Shown here one piece after another: positions 1 to 8,640 of a DNA stretch of 64,000 nucleotides (the stretch's first letter is position 1; every line of letters starts with the position of its first letter). Below the pieces are notes generated by a model that was not told where the DNA came from, did not search any database, and saw only the letters and a program-made list of their open reading frames with translations. Made by a program: the position numbers and the translations under genes. This DNA is from CADEDH01 sp041394285 (GTDB lineage Bacteria; Actinomycetota; Acidimicrobiia; Acidimicrobiales; SZUA-35): positions 62,001-126,000 of the forward strand of contig JAWKIL010000012.1 in NCBI GenBank assembly GCA_041394285.1. Direction: 5' to 3'.

Positions 1-46
1 CCAACGGCGCGTCGTCGGCGGACCCGACCCGATGATCGTCGGTCAT
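1..46 (-). CDS. N-terminus of an unidentified protein coupled to the ECF sigma gene (partial)
   Basis: Only the first 15 codons are in the window (MTDDHRVGSADDAPL), running off the left edge. The ATG shares an ATGA overlap with the stop codon of the ECF sigma gene, so the two are probably translationally coupled. In ECF sigma loci this position usually holds an anti-sigma factor or membrane regulator, and the sigma/anti-sigma pair at 1.8-3.6 kb has the same arrangement; that role is inference from position only. The visible residues carry no recognisable domain. Confidence 0.55.
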   Translation of the reverse strand, partial: MTDDHRVGSADDAPL

Positions 47-515
47 CGCAGCACCTCCCGCAGTTTGCTCCTGGCCCGGGCCAGGTGGCGGCGAACCGTG
101 CCCTCGCTCACGTCGAGCAAGTCGGCCACCGCCCGAACGTCGAGGTCCTCCCAGTAGGTCAGGAAGATCACTGCCCTCTGCTGGGGGCTGAGGGCGGCCA
201 CGGTGGCCGCCACCTCCGGGCTGATGTCGGCCATCTCGTAGGCCTCGGCGCCGACGCCCGGTGCTCCCGGGCCCGCCGCCGACCAGTGGAGCGGTGGTGC
301 ATCCGGGCCTCCCACAGCACGGCCCGGTACAGCACCGCCCGGTGGTCACGGGCCTCGGCCCACACCGGCGACGTCAGCAGGCGGGCCAGCGCATCGCTCA
401 CCACATCGGCGGCGTCGGACGGGCCGACGAGGCCGGTGGCGAACCTGGTCAGCGCCACGCCATGGCGGGCGTAGGCGTCCGCCATGGTGATCGCTGCATC
501 GGTGGCCGTCATCAC
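43..515 (-). pseudogene. ECF-type sigma-70 factor, split by a frameshift
   Basis: Two overlapping frames together make one ECF sigma factor. The upstream frame (515 down to about 270) encodes a region 2-like segment (LTRFATGLVGPSDAADVVSD, then WEARMHHRSTGRRRA). The downstream frame (from about 300 to 43) encodes a typical region 4: LSPQQRAVIFLTYWEDLDVR followed by the helix-turn-helix AVADLLDVSEGTVRRHLARA. The switch must lie between about 245 and 300, inside a GC-rich run encoding the region 2/4 linker; the frames differ so that one extra or two missing bases would rejoin them. Either the gene is broken or the sequence has an indel error. The start at 515 gives MMTATDAAITMADAYARHG. It lies 84 bases downstream of the secreted lysozyme-like gene on the same strand. 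Confidence 0.75.
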
Positions 516-599
516 CCCTCTGTAGCCGCCGCCGGCCCCGCCGGGTGACAGGCGCGATATCGGCCAGGCGCCGGGCGGGGGAGACCCGGGCGCAGGACG

Positions 600-1742
600 T
601 CAGGGTTGCTTGAAGTTCGCCGTGGTCCAGGTGCGTTCGGCCAGGGTGCCCTGGACCCGGGCGATGTAGTCCTTGGCGCCCTGGGTGTACCAGCGGCCGG
701 AGAACCAGGTGCCGAAGCAGCCCCAGGCGTCGCCGGCGGCATAGTCGGACCCCCGCTCCACCGTGTTCAGCCACGTGAGGTCGCCCTCGAAGCAGGACCG
801 CCACTGGGCGTAGGCCCAGTCGGCGTTGAACGCGCTCGACGTGATCGCATAGGGGAACGCCACCTGGTTGTAGGGGTAGCGGACCTGGAGCAGGCCCCAG
901 CTCTCGGGGCACTCACCAGGGAACCCGTCGACCCCGATCCCGTGGCCCGGCGCGCACCGGGTGGGGTCGGTGCCCCGATCGCCCTTGGTGTCCATCCGCC
1001 ACCAGCTCTCGATCACGGCCTGGGCCTTGACCATGTCCTCGTCGATACCCCACTTGCAGGCCGCCCACCGCAGGATCTGCTCGGTGGTGCCGGTGTAGTT
1101 GCCGTCGACCCGGGTGGACCGCCCGGTGGCGCCGGCCACCGCCTGGCCCCGGGTGGCGTTGGGGACGGCGTTGATCCCCTTCACCTCGGGCGGGGCCGGC
1201 ACCGCGTCGACCCACGCCGCACACTGGGCGCTCGACGGCAGCGAGGCCCCGGGCGGCAGGGTGTTGAAGTGGGTGGGAGCGTTGCCGCCGCCCACCGGGG
1301 GCGCCGTGGTGGAGGCGGTCGTCGCCGCCCGGGTGCTCGTGGTCGTGGCTCGGGTGGGCTGGGTTGTCGTGGTCGTCACCCGGATGGTCGTGGTCGTGAT
1401 CTCGGCGGTGGGCGGCACCGGCGCCGGCACGACCGAGGTCGGCGTGCCGGCGGTGGGCGTGGAGCCGGTCGCTGCCGTGTCGGCGGTCGAGGGGGTGACG
1501 GTGGAGGGCACCACCGTGGTCACCGTCACCGTCACCGGCGGGCGGGGCCGGCGGCGATCGAAGCGGTGGAAGCTCCGGATGGCCCGGTCGTGGCGTGAGG
1601 AGGCCGACACGGTGGCCGCCCGGTCGTCGCCGCCAGCCGATCGGAGGCGGGGCGAGGCCACGGCGGCGGTGGCCATGAGGGTGATGGCGGTCACGATGGC
1701 GCACGAGATCCAGATGGCCCGGCGAGGAAGAGAGGTCGTCAC
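600..1742 (-). CDS. Secreted lysozyme/transglycosylase-like protein with Thr/Pro-rich linker
   Basis: The 380-residue product begins with a basic N-terminus and a hydrophobic segment (about residues 9-30, ending VASP) that reads as a signal peptide or anchor. A Thr/Pro/Val-rich low-complexity linker covers about residues 68-150. The C-terminal domain (about 170-380) has a Glu in QAVIESWWR (E245) and, 35 residues on, ESWGLLQVRYP (280-290), a pattern resembling the catalytic Glu and ES-GLLQ motif of lytic transglycosylase/goose-lysozyme folds. Action on peptidoglycan or another wall glycan is therefore likely but not certain. Several Cys residues (C174, C229, C263, C278) suggest disulfides outside the cell. 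It follows the GH12-type anti-sigma gene by 53 bases and could be the third gene of that transcript. Confidence 0.7.
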   Translation of the reverse strand: MTTSLPRRAIWISCAIVTAITLMATAAVASPRLRSAGGDDRAATVSASSRHDRAIRSFHRFDRRRPRPPVTVTVTTVVPSTVTPSTADTAATGSTPTAGTPTSVVPAPVPPTAEITTTTIRVTTTTTQPTRATTTSTRAATTASTTAPPVGGGNAPTHFNTLPPGASLPSSAQCAAWVDAVPAPPEVKGINAVPNATRGQAVAGATGRSTRVDGNYTGTTEQILRWAACKWGIDEDMVKAQAVIESWWRMDTKGDRGTDPTRCAPGHGIGVDGFPGECPESWGLLQVRYPYNQVAFPYAITSSAFNADWAYAQWRSCFEGDLTWLNTVERGSDYAAGDAWGCFGTWFSGRWYTQGAKDYIARVQGTLAERTWTTANFKQP

Positions 1743-1795
1743 ACCGATCCGTCGCTCGGGACCGGCCCCGGCGTTGCCCGGACGGCTGGATTTTC

Positions 1796-3022
1796 TCAGG
1801 ACAGCGTGAGGGTGAACCGGCTGGTGTCGACCTGCCCGGCGCCGTCGTTCACGCCGACGCCGGCGTGGATGCTGGTCAGCCAGGGCAGGCGGGCGTAGCG
1901 GGCGGCCTCGTCGAGGAAGCGGCCGAGGTCCACGTCGGCGCTGGTGGTGGGGGTGGTCCGGTAGAACGTGACGACGTCCCAGCCGTCACCGAAGCGGTAG
2001 ACGTCCCACGTGCCGCCCTCGAGCGTGACCGTGCCCTGGCGCCCGGTGGCGGGGAGGTCGCCCGGGGTCCGGTAGAGGATGATGCGCACCTCGCTCACCG
2101 GCAGGGTGTCGCCCGCGGGGTCGGGCCGGTCGTGGAACCAGAGGTCGTAGGCCACCTCCATGCGGCCCGGCGTCTCCACCGACACCGTGAAATCCCAGCT
2201 CGATCGAACCACCGGGCGGTCCGACATCCGCCGGGGCAGGCCGCTGTCGGCCTCCTTCCAACCCCAGTCCCAGCCCAGGTACACGTTGGAGAACGATTTG
2301 GGCTGGCCCGGGGCGCCGGCCCACCCCCAACGGGTGGACCAGGCCAGACCGGTGCCGTCGGCCCCGATCGAGGCCGACGACGGGGAGGTGACGGTGACGC
2401 ATTGGGACCCCGACGAGGCCTGGGCCGCCCCCCACAGGTCGTTGACCAGGTGCAGCCGCCCCAGGTCGACGTCGTCCTTGTGCCGGCACAGGGGTGAGCC
2501 AGCCGGGGTGGCCGGGGACCGGGGGGCCGACGGCCCGACGCCGGTGCTGCCCGCGGTCGTGACGCTGGGGTCGGGACCGGCGGCGGACGCGGTGACCGTG
2601 GCCGCCGGGTCGGACGCAACCGGGCCGGTCCCGGCCGGGGCGGTGGTGGCCACCCCGGTGCCCGGCGGGAGGCTGGGCGCGGGGACGGTGGAAGCGGTGG
2701 CGGCGGGCGTGGTGGGGGCCACGTAGGGCGGCGCCACCCCGGCAGCGGCCGGCGCGCCGCCGGCCTCGACGCTGGCCGGGCGGTCCCGGGTCGCCACCAC
2801 GGCGCCGGTGGCCGCCAGGCCCAGCGCCGCCATCACGGCCGCGGCCCGAACCGGCACGCCACGCCAGGCCCGGGCCGGCCGCCGTCGCCCGGCCGGCAGC
2901 GGGGCCGGCCCCACGTCAGCGGCGATCCCCGCCTCGAACCGGGCCCGGATGCGGTCCCGGTCGGGCTGGTGGGCGTCGCGCAGGCGGCCGAGCCGGTCCT
3001 GCAGCTCGCGGTCGACGGTCAT
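1796..3022 (-). CDS. Membrane anti-sigma-like protein with a catalytically impaired GH12 ectodomain
   Basis: 408 residues. Residues 1-57 are a charged cytoplasmic segment (RLRDAHQPDRDRIRARFEAG), 58-77 one membrane helix, 80-175 a Pro/Ala/Thr linker, and 180-408 an outside domain. The outside domain follows glycoside hydrolase family 12 order: VNDLWGA, SFSNVYLGWDWG, LPRRMSD, MEVAYDLWFHD, SEVRIILYRTPGDLPATG, then WLTSIHAGVGVNDGAG. The GH12 nucleophile aligns with E311 (SEVRI). The acid/base Glu, normally in an AGFEPW-type motif, aligns with G390, so hydrolysis should be lost while glycan binding could remain. The gene overlaps the ECF sigma gene by ATGA and so is made in step with it. This is the architecture of an anti-sigma factor sensing an outside polysaccharide (compare clostridial RsgI proteins carrying glycan-binding or GH domains). 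The sensing role is inference; the GH12 assignment rests on several motifs in order. Confidence 0.8.
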   Translation of the reverse strand: MTVDRELQDRLGRLRDAHQPDRDRIRARFEAGIAADVGPAPLPAGRRRPARAWRGVPVRAAAVMAALGLAATGAVVATRDRPASVEAGGAPAAAGVAPPYVAPTTPAATASTVPAPSLPPGTGVATTAPAGTGPVASDPAATVTASAAGPDPSVTTAGSTGVGPSAPRSPATPAGSPLCRHKDDVDLGRLHLVNDLWGAAQASSGSQCVTVTSPSSASIGADGTGLAWSTRWGWAGAPGQPKSFSNVYLGWDWGWKEADSGLPRRMSDRPVVRSSWDFTVSVETPGRMEVAYDLWFHDRPDPAGDTLPVSEVRIILYRTPGDLPATGRQGTVTLEGGTWDVYRFGDGWDVVTFYRTTPTTSADVDLGRFLDEAARYARLPWLTSIHAGVGVNDGAGQVDTSRFTLTLS

Positions 3023-3636
3023 GGCGTCGCCTCGGGGCGGGGTCGCAGCCGGCCCGAACGGGACGCGACGGCCGGGGCCAGCAGCGGCGCCCGCCAGCCG
3101 GCCGGGCCGGTGCCGACCTCGCCCAGCTCCGCCTCGATCGCCTCCAGATCCCGTCGGAGCTGGGCCGCCGCCTTGGCCGTCTGGCTCTTCACCGTGCCGA
3201 CAGCGATCTGGAGGAGCTCGGCCACCTCCTGCTCGGGCAGATCGAAGGCATACCGCAGCACCAGGCAGGCCCGGCGGCGGGGCGGCAGGCCGAGCAGCGC
3301 CGCCCGCAGATCATGGTCGGGGGCCCCCGTGTCGGCGTCGAGCACCTGATCCACGGCGGCCCAGGGTACGAGGGCGAGGAGCCGCCGCCGGTCCCGCACC
3401 CGGGTACGGATCCGGCTGACGGCGATGTTCACCACCATGCGGCGCACATAGGCCACCGGGCGGTCGCTGGCGCAGACCCGGTCCCATTGGCGCCACGCCG
3501 CCATCAGGGCGTCGGCCGCCACATCGTCGGCGTCGGCCCCGTCGCCCAGCACCAACCAGGCCAGGCGGGCCAGCTCGTCGACGTGCCGGTGATAGAAGTC
3601 TTCGAAGCGGTCCTGCCCCCCGCCCGCCGCGCTCAT
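3019..3636 (-). CDS. ECF/SigE-like sigma-70 family factor
   Basis: 205 residues. Region 2 runs from DRFEDFYHRHVDELARLAWL through DDVAADALMAAWRQW, and region 4 has LLGLPPRRRACLVLRYAFDL with the helix-turn-helix PEQEVAELLQIAVGTVKSQ. The length is normal for the group, with an Arg/Pro-rich tail of about 25 residues. It directs RNA polymerase to a specific promoter set, probably under control of the coupled membrane protein whose ATG overlaps its stop (ATGA). No conserved ECF promoter was identified in front of the pair, so autoregulation cannot be claimed. The start at 3636 gives MSAAGGGQDRFEDFY, the normal distance to region 2. Confidence 0.88.
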   Translation of the reverse strand: MSAAGGGQDRFEDFYHRHVDELARLAWLVLGDGADADDVAADALMAAWRQWDRVCASDRPVAYVRRMVVNIAVSRIRTRVRDRRRLLALVPWAAVDQVLDADTGAPDHDLRAALLGLPPRRRACLVLRYAFDLPEQEVAELLQIAVGTVKSQTAKAAAQLRRDLEAIEAELGEVGTGPAGWRAPLLAPAVASRSGRLRPRPEATP

Positions 3637-3689
3637 GTCGCGACCACCGGACGTGTGTAGCCCAGGAACCGGGCCGGGTCAACGGCGGG

Positions 3690-4820
3690 TCACCGGCCGG
3701 GCGGAGCGAGCGGGACCGTGAGCGCGTCGTAGCCGTACAGCCAGGAGGTGTCGCCCCCGGCCCGGCCCCACGTGTTCGTCCGGGACGTGAGCTGCACCCG
3801 GGCCGTCCGGTCGAGCCGGGTGGCCTCGTAGGCGGCGAACGCCGTCGCCGGATCGGCGTGGCCGGCCATGGCCCGCACCAGCACCGCTGCGTCCTCCAGC
3901 GAGGTGGCCGCCCCCTGGGCCATGTAGGGCGTCATGGGGTGGCAGGCGTCGCCCAGCAGCACGACGGCGCCCTCGCCCCACCGCTCCAGCGGATCCCGCT
4001 CGAACAGGGCCCACTTGTGGGCCTCGGGAGCCGCCGCCACCACCGCCCGCACCTCGGGGTGGAAGCCGGCCATGGCCTCCACCACCTCGACCGGGTCGCA
4101 GCGGGCGCTCCACGATTCGGTGTCCCACGCCGGGTCGGGCACGCTGGTCACGTAGTAGAGCTCGCCGGCGTTCGCCGTCACCGGGTAGATCACGATGTGG
4201 CGGTCGGCGCCCCACCACTTGGTGTTGGTGGTCACCGTGAACCCCCGCACCAGCGACGACGGGAACGTGGTGCGGTGGGCCACCCGGCCCGTGAACCGGG
4301 GCCGCTCGGGCCCGAGCAGCAGCTCCCGGACCCGGGAGTGGACGCCGTCGGCCCCGATCACGGCGTCGGCCTCGGCCGCCGTGCCGCCGTCGAACCGGAG
4401 CCGCAGCCGCGACGATCCCGCCGGCTCGATCCCGGCCAGCCTGTGGCGGAACCGCACCACGTCGGGCGGCACGGCCGACTGCAGCGCCTGGTGGAGGTCG
4501 CCCCGGTGCAGCACGAGATAGGGCGCCCCAAAACGCTCCTCGGCGTCGGCCCCCAGCACCAGGTCGCCGAGCAGGTCACCGGTGTCGGCCGCCCGGTGGC
4601 TCCAGGTGGGCGGAGTGAAGGCCGCGGCCCGCAGCCGGTCCTCCAGGCCCAGCGCCCGCAGCACCCGCATGGCGTTGGGGCTCATCTGGATGCCCGCCCC
4701 CACCCGCTCGAAGCCCCGGGCCTGCTCGTACACCGTCACCCGGAACCCGGCCCGGCTCAGGAACCCGGCGGCGGCCAGGCCGCCGATCCCGGCCCCCACC
4801 ACGGCGATCTCGATGTCCAT
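3690..4820 (-). CDS. FAD-dependent aromatic-ring monooxygenase (salicylate/6-hydroxynicotinate hydroxylase type)
   Basis: 376 residues, full length for a single-component class A flavoprotein hydroxylase. The N-terminal Rossmann motif GAGIGGLAAAGFLSRAG is followed by the acidic end YEQA. The second FAD motif is ADAVIGADGVHSRVR (DG), and the third is VVLLGDACHPMTPYMAQGAA (GD). The stretch MTPYMAQGAATSLEDA is typical of the 6-hydroxynicotinate 3-monooxygenase/salicylate hydroxylase group; the substrate cannot be fixed from sequence. It uses NAD(P)H and O2 in the cytoplasm. A -10-like box CATAGT lies 8 bases before the ATG (4834-4829), suggesting a leaderless message. It is followed on the same strand by nothing closely linked (53 bases to the sigma gene). 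Confidence 0.85.
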   Translation of the reverse strand: MDIEIAVVGAGIGGLAAAGFLSRAGFRVTVYEQARGFERVGAGIQMSPNAMRVLRALGLEDRLRAAAFTPPTWSHRAADTGDLLGDLVLGADAEERFGAPYLVLHRGDLHQALQSAVPPDVVRFRHRLAGIEPAGSSRLRLRFDGGTAAEADAVIGADGVHSRVRELLLGPERPRFTGRVAHRTTFPSSLVRGFTVTTNTKWWGADRHIVIYPVTANAGELYYVTSVPDPAWDTESWSARCDPVEVVEAMAGFHPEVRAVVAAAPEAHKWALFERDPLERWGEGAVVLLGDACHPMTPYMAQGAATSLEDAAVLVRAMAGHADPATAFAAYEATRLDRTARVQLTSRTNTWGRAGGDTSWLYGYDALTVPLAPPGR

Positions 4821-4895
4821 ACCTCCGAACTATGGCGAGAAGTGCCGCCGCGCGCCGTATTCCGCCGGGCCGTCGTTCGGCGAGGTCCGGAGAGC

Positions 4896-5831
4896 TCAGC
4901 GCTCGTCGCGCACGTAGGGGAGGCCGAGGGCGGCGGGGGCACCGACCCGGCGGCGCAGGTCCCGGCTGCCCCACACCACCAGCACCACGATCGTGAGCAG
5001 GTAGGGCAGCATCGACAGCAGCTCGGCCGGCACGTCGACCCCCTTGGCCTGGAGGTAGAAGTTGAGCTGGCGGGAGAACCCGAACAGGAACGCCCCCAAC
5101 AGCACCCGCATCGGCTCCCAGGAGGCGAACACCACGAGGGCCAGGGCGATCCACCCCAGGCCGCTGGTGGTGCCGTCCTGGCTCCACGCCGGCACCTGGC
5201 CCAGCACCAGGTAGGCACCGGCCGCGCCGGCCAGCACCCCACCGGCCACCACGTGCAGGTAGCGGAGGCGGGCCACGGCGATGCCCATCGAGTCGGCCGT
5301 GGCCGGCGACTCCCCCACCGACCGCAGCGACAGCCCGGCCCGGGTGCGCCGCAGATACCACGTGATGGCCACGCTCAGCACCACGGTGAGGTAGACGATG
5401 GGGTCCTGATCGAACACCACCGGGCCCGCCACCGGCAGATCGGCCAGCGGCTCCCAGGCCACGGGCCGGAAGTCGGTGGCCAGCGGGAGACCCTCGATCG
5501 ACTTGCCCACGAACGTGGCCAGCCCGGTGCCGAAGATCGTGAGCGACAGGCCCGACACGATCTGGCTCGCCCGCAGGGTGACGGTGAGCACGGCGTGGAC
5601 CAGGGCCAACGCCCCGCCGGCCAGGGCCCCCACCACCAGCGACAGCCACAGGCTGCCCGACGAGTTGCCCACCTGGAACGCCACCACCGCCCCGATCAGC
5701 ATCATCCCCTCCACCCCGAGGTTGAGCACGCCCGACCGTTCGGCCAGCAGCTCCCCCAGGGCGGCCAGGGCGATGGGTACACCGGCCACCACCGAGGCGG
5801 CCAGCAGCGCGACGAAGGCTGCGTCGTTCAC
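4896..5831 (-). CDS. ABC transporter permease, BMP/nucleoside type (second permease)
   Basis: 311 residues, GTG start in a GTGA overlap with the stop of the first permease. It is rich in membrane helices and contains GVLNLGVEGMMLIGA, a hallmark of the BPD_transp_2 permeases (RbsC/NupQ-like), plus SVGESPATADSMGI in the cytoplasmic coupling loop region. It is the last gene of the importer operon binding protein - ATPase - permease - permease. The C-terminal residues (LRRRVGAPAALGLPYVRDER) are cytoplasmic. A longer open frame upstream of the GTG overlaps the other permease out of frame and is not the real start. Confidence 0.88.
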   Translation of the reverse strand: MNDAAFVALLAASVVAGVPIALAALGELLAERSGVLNLGVEGMMLIGAVVAFQVGNSSGSLWLSLVVGALAGGALALVHAVLTVTLRASQIVSGLSLTIFGTGLATFVGKSIEGLPLATDFRPVAWEPLADLPVAGPVVFDQDPIVYLTVVLSVAITWYLRRTRAGLSLRSVGESPATADSMGIAVARLRYLHVVAGGVLAGAAGAYLVLGQVPAWSQDGTTSGLGWIALALVVFASWEPMRVLLGAFLFGFSRQLNFYLQAKGVDVPAELLSMLPYLLTIVVLVVWGSRDLRRRVGAPAALGLPYVRDER

Positions 5832-6997
5832 GCCGTCACCTCCGCCCGCCCCGCCGGGCCCACCGGCTCCCCAGGGTCGGCGGCTGTCGAGAGCCCCGCC
5901 CCGGCCGCCGGGCCGAGGCCGGAGCGGACCAGCCGCAGCCAGTGGCGGACGAAGATCTCGGCCCCGATGGCGAACAGCAGGATCGCCCCCTGCAGCATCA
6001 GCGACACCTCCACCGGCACCCGCGCCCCGGGCAGGGTCTGCAGGGCGACGCCGGCGTTGCGCAACCCGCCCAGGAACGTCGCCACCAGCAGGATGGCGAA
6101 CGGGTTGTAGCGGGCCAGGGCGGCCACCACGATGCCGGTGAAGCCGAGGCCCAGCTCGAGGCCGTTGGGGTCGAGAGCGTGGGCCCGGCCCGCCACCTCG
6201 ATCCCGCCGGCCAACCCGCCCAGGGCCCCCGACAACAACAGCCCCATCAGCACCACCCGCACCGTCGAGATCCCGGCGTAGCGGGCGGCCTCGGGCGACG
6301 TGCCCACCACGTTCATGTCGAACCCGACCGAGGTGAACCGGATCAGCGCCCACACGGCCACCGCCACCGCCACGACCACCACCAGACCCCACCCGATGCG
6401 GTAGGTGCCGAACTGGGGCAGCTCGGCCGCCTCGGCGATCTTGCGGCCCTGGGGGAAGTTGGTGGACTCGGGGTCGCGCCAGTACGACCTCGACCCGAAG
6501 ATGAGATACCGCATCAGGTACTGGGCCACGAAGGTGAGCATCAGGCTGGTGATGATCTCGCTGGTACCGAACCAGGCCTTGAACACAGCCATCGGCAGGG
6601 CCCACACCAACCCCCCGACCGCCGACGCCGCCAGCACGGCCGCCACCGCCAGCGGGGCCGGCAGGTGCGGGCCCAGGGCCAGGCCGGCCCAGGCGCCACC
6701 GATGGCCCCGGCGTAGAGCTGGCCCTCGGCCCCGATGTTGAACAGGTTCATGCGGAAGGCGACGGCGGCGGCCAGGCCGGTGACCACGAGCGGGGTGGCG
6801 ATGGCCAGGCTGTCGGTGATGCCGAAGGCGGAGGTGAAGCTGGCCTTGAACAGCTCCCGGTAGACGGTGAGCGGGCTGAAGCCCTCGATGGCCAGGAACA
6901 CGGCCCCCACCGCCAGCGCGGCCACCACCGCCCCCACCGGGGCGGCCACGGCGTGCCACCACCGCTGTTCCAGCCGGCGCTCCAGCCGTAGCCTCAC
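5828..6997 (-). CDS. ABC transporter permease, BMP/nucleoside type (first permease)
   Basis: 389 residues, GTG start overlapping the ATPase stop (GTGA). About eight to ten hydrophobic helices are visible, and the motifs FRMNLFNIGAEGQLYAGAIG and VVGTSPEAARYAGI are typical of the NupP/YufP-like half of nucleoside-type importers. The last 30 residues are a Pro/Gly/Ala-rich cytoplasmic tail. It pairs with the permease encoded next to it to form the membrane channel. Confidence 0.88.
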   Translation of the reverse strand: MRLRLERRLEQRWWHAVAAPVGAVVAALAVGAVFLAIEGFSPLTVYRELFKASFTSAFGITDSLAIATPLVVTGLAAAVAFRMNLFNIGAEGQLYAGAIGGAWAGLALGPHLPAPLAVAAVLAASAVGGLVWALPMAVFKAWFGTSEIITSLMLTFVAQYLMRYLIFGSRSYWRDPESTNFPQGRKIAEAAELPQFGTYRIGWGLVVVVAVAVAVWALIRFTSVGFDMNVVGTSPEAARYAGISTVRVVLMGLLLSGALGGLAGGIEVAGRAHALDPNGLELGLGFTGIVVAALARYNPFAILLVATFLGGLRNAGVALQTLPGARVPVEVSLMLQGAILLFAIGAEIFVRHWLRLVRSGLGPAAGAGLSTAADPGEPVGPAGRAEVTA

Positions 6998-8640
6998 GGG
7001 GATCCCACCGCCGCATCGTCGCCGGCTCCGTCGCCGGCACCGACGCCCGCCACGGCGCCGGCCACGCCGGCCATGGCCAGGCCGATCTCTTCCAGCGTGA
7101 GCTCGTCGGTGGGGCCTTCCAGCGCCACCCGGCCCCGGTAGAGGACGACCATCCGGTCGGCCAGGCTGCGCACCTCGTCGAGGTCTTCGCTGATGATCAG
7201 CACCGCCCCGCCGTGCTGGCGGGCCTCGTGGAGCAGGCCGCGCACCATCTCGGCCGCCCCGATGTCGAGGCCGCGGGTGGGCGAGGCGACGATGATGGCC
7301 CGGGGTCCGCGGTCGGTGCCGAGGCCGGTCAACTCCCGGGCCAGCAACACCTTCTGGGCGTTGCCGCCCGAGAGCACCCGGGCCTCGGCCTCAGTGCCCG
7401 GCGTCTTGATCTCGAAGGCGTCGATGGCGGTCGCCATCTCCCGGCGGGCGGCCCGCCGGGTGACCAGGAACCCCCGGCGCCGGGTGAGCAGCATGTTGTC
7501 GGTCAGGCTGAGGCCCGGCACCAGGCCGGTGCCGAGGCGATCTTCGGGCACGAACGCCAGCCCGGCGTCACGGGCGGCCCGGGCTCCCCGACCGGTCACG
7601 TCGATGCCCGCCACCCGCACCCGGCCGGCGCTGGGGGCGGTGATCCCGGCGAGCACGGCGGCCAACTCCCGCTGCCCGTTGCCGGCCACGCCGGCCACAC
7701 CCACCACCTCGCCCGGTCGGACGGCGAGGTCGATCCCGTCGAGCAGGGTCTGGCCGCCCCGCACCAGCCGCACGTCGGCCGCTTCCAGCGCCGGGGTCGC
7801 CGGCCCGTCGCCAGTGCCGGGATCGGCGGGCGAGCCCCGGCGGACCTCGGCCTCGATCGGCCGACCCACCATCAACTCGGCCAGCTCCCGGGCGCTGGTG
7901 GCGGCGGTGGCCACCTCGCCCGTCACCCGGCCACCCCGCATCACGGTCACCCGGTCGCTGACGGCCATGACCTCGCCCAGCTTGTGGCTGATGAACACGA
8001 CCGCCTTGCCTTCGGCCGTCATGGCCCGCACGGTGGTGAACAGGGCCTCGGCCTCCTGGGGGGTCAGCACGGCGGTGGGCTCGTCGAGCAGCAACACCTC
8101 GGCCCCCCGGTACAGCACCTTCACGATCTCCACCCGCTGGCGCTGGCCGACGGTGAGCGATGACACCCGGGCCCGGGGATCCACCGGGAGCCCGAAACGC
8201 TCGCCGATCTCCGCCACCCGGGTCTCGATGTCGGCCCGCCGTAGCAGGGCGGGCTGGGCCGGATCTCCCAGCACCACGTTCTCAGCCACGGTGAACCGCT
8301 CGACTAGCCGGAAGTGCTGGTGGACCATCCCGATGCCGCGGGCCAGCCCCTCCCGGGGGCTGCGGAGCCGCACCGGCCGCCCCTGGCGTTCGATGTGGCC
8401 CTCGTCGGGCTGGTACAGGCCGCACAGCAGTGCGGCCAGGGTGCTCTTGCCCGCCCCGTTCTCTCCCAGCACGGTGTGGACCTCGCCCTGGCGGAGCTCG
8501 AACTCCACCTCACCGTTGGCCACCACGCCGGGGAACCGCTTGGTCACCCGGCGGGCGGCGAGGGCGATGGCGACGCCCCCGGGGGCCGGCGCAGACGCCG
8601 GTGGCGCCGCCGACGCCCCGGGGGTGTCGCCATCGGACAT
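6994..8640 (-). CDS. ABC transporter ATPase with two nucleotide-binding domains, BMP/nucleoside type
   Basis: 548 residues. The first domain has Walker A GENGAGKST, signature SSLTVGQRQRVEI and Walker B VLLLDEPTAVLTPQE. The second has GVAGNGQREL in place of a canonical Walker A and LSGGNAQKVLLARELTG as signature, the asymmetry usual for RbsA/NupO/YufO-like proteins. The N-terminal Ala/Pro-rich 25 residues and Gly/Ala-rich tail are low complexity. The ATG overlaps the binding-protein stop by one base (TGATG), which fixes the start. It energises uptake by the two permeases encoded downstream. Confidence 0.9.
   Translation of the reverse strand: MSDGDTPGASAAPPASAPAPGGVAIALAARRVTKRFPGVVANGEVEFELRQGEVHTVLGENGAGKSTLAALLCGLYQPDEGHIERQGRPVRLRSPREGLARGIGMVHQHFRLVERFTVAENVVLGDPAQPALLRRADIETRVAEIGERFGLPVDPRARVSSLTVGQRQRVEIVKVLYRGAEVLLLDEPTAVLTPQEAEALFTTVRAMTAEGKAVVFISHKLGEVMAVSDRVTVMRGGRVTGEVATAATSARELAELMVGRPIEAEVRRGSPADPGTGDGPATPALEAADVRLVRGGQTLLDGIDLAVRPGEVVGVAGVAGNGQRELAAVLAGITAPSAGRVRVAGIDVTGRGARAARDAGLAFVPEDRLGTGLVPGLSLTDNMLLTRRRGFLVTRRAARREMATAIDAFEIKTPGTEAEARVLSGGNAQKVLLARELTGLGTDRGPRAIIVASPTRGLDIGAAEMVRGLLHEARQHGGAVLIISEDLDEVRSLADRMVVLYRGRVALEGPTDELTLEEIGLAMAGVAGAVAGVGAGDGAGDDAAVGSP

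Noticed and set aside
4896..7040. One long open frame spanning both permease genes
   Set aside because: Only its 3' part (from the GTG at 5831) codes for a permease; the rest is antisense-style Arg/Gly/Pro-rich sequence in the wrong frame of the other permease gene.
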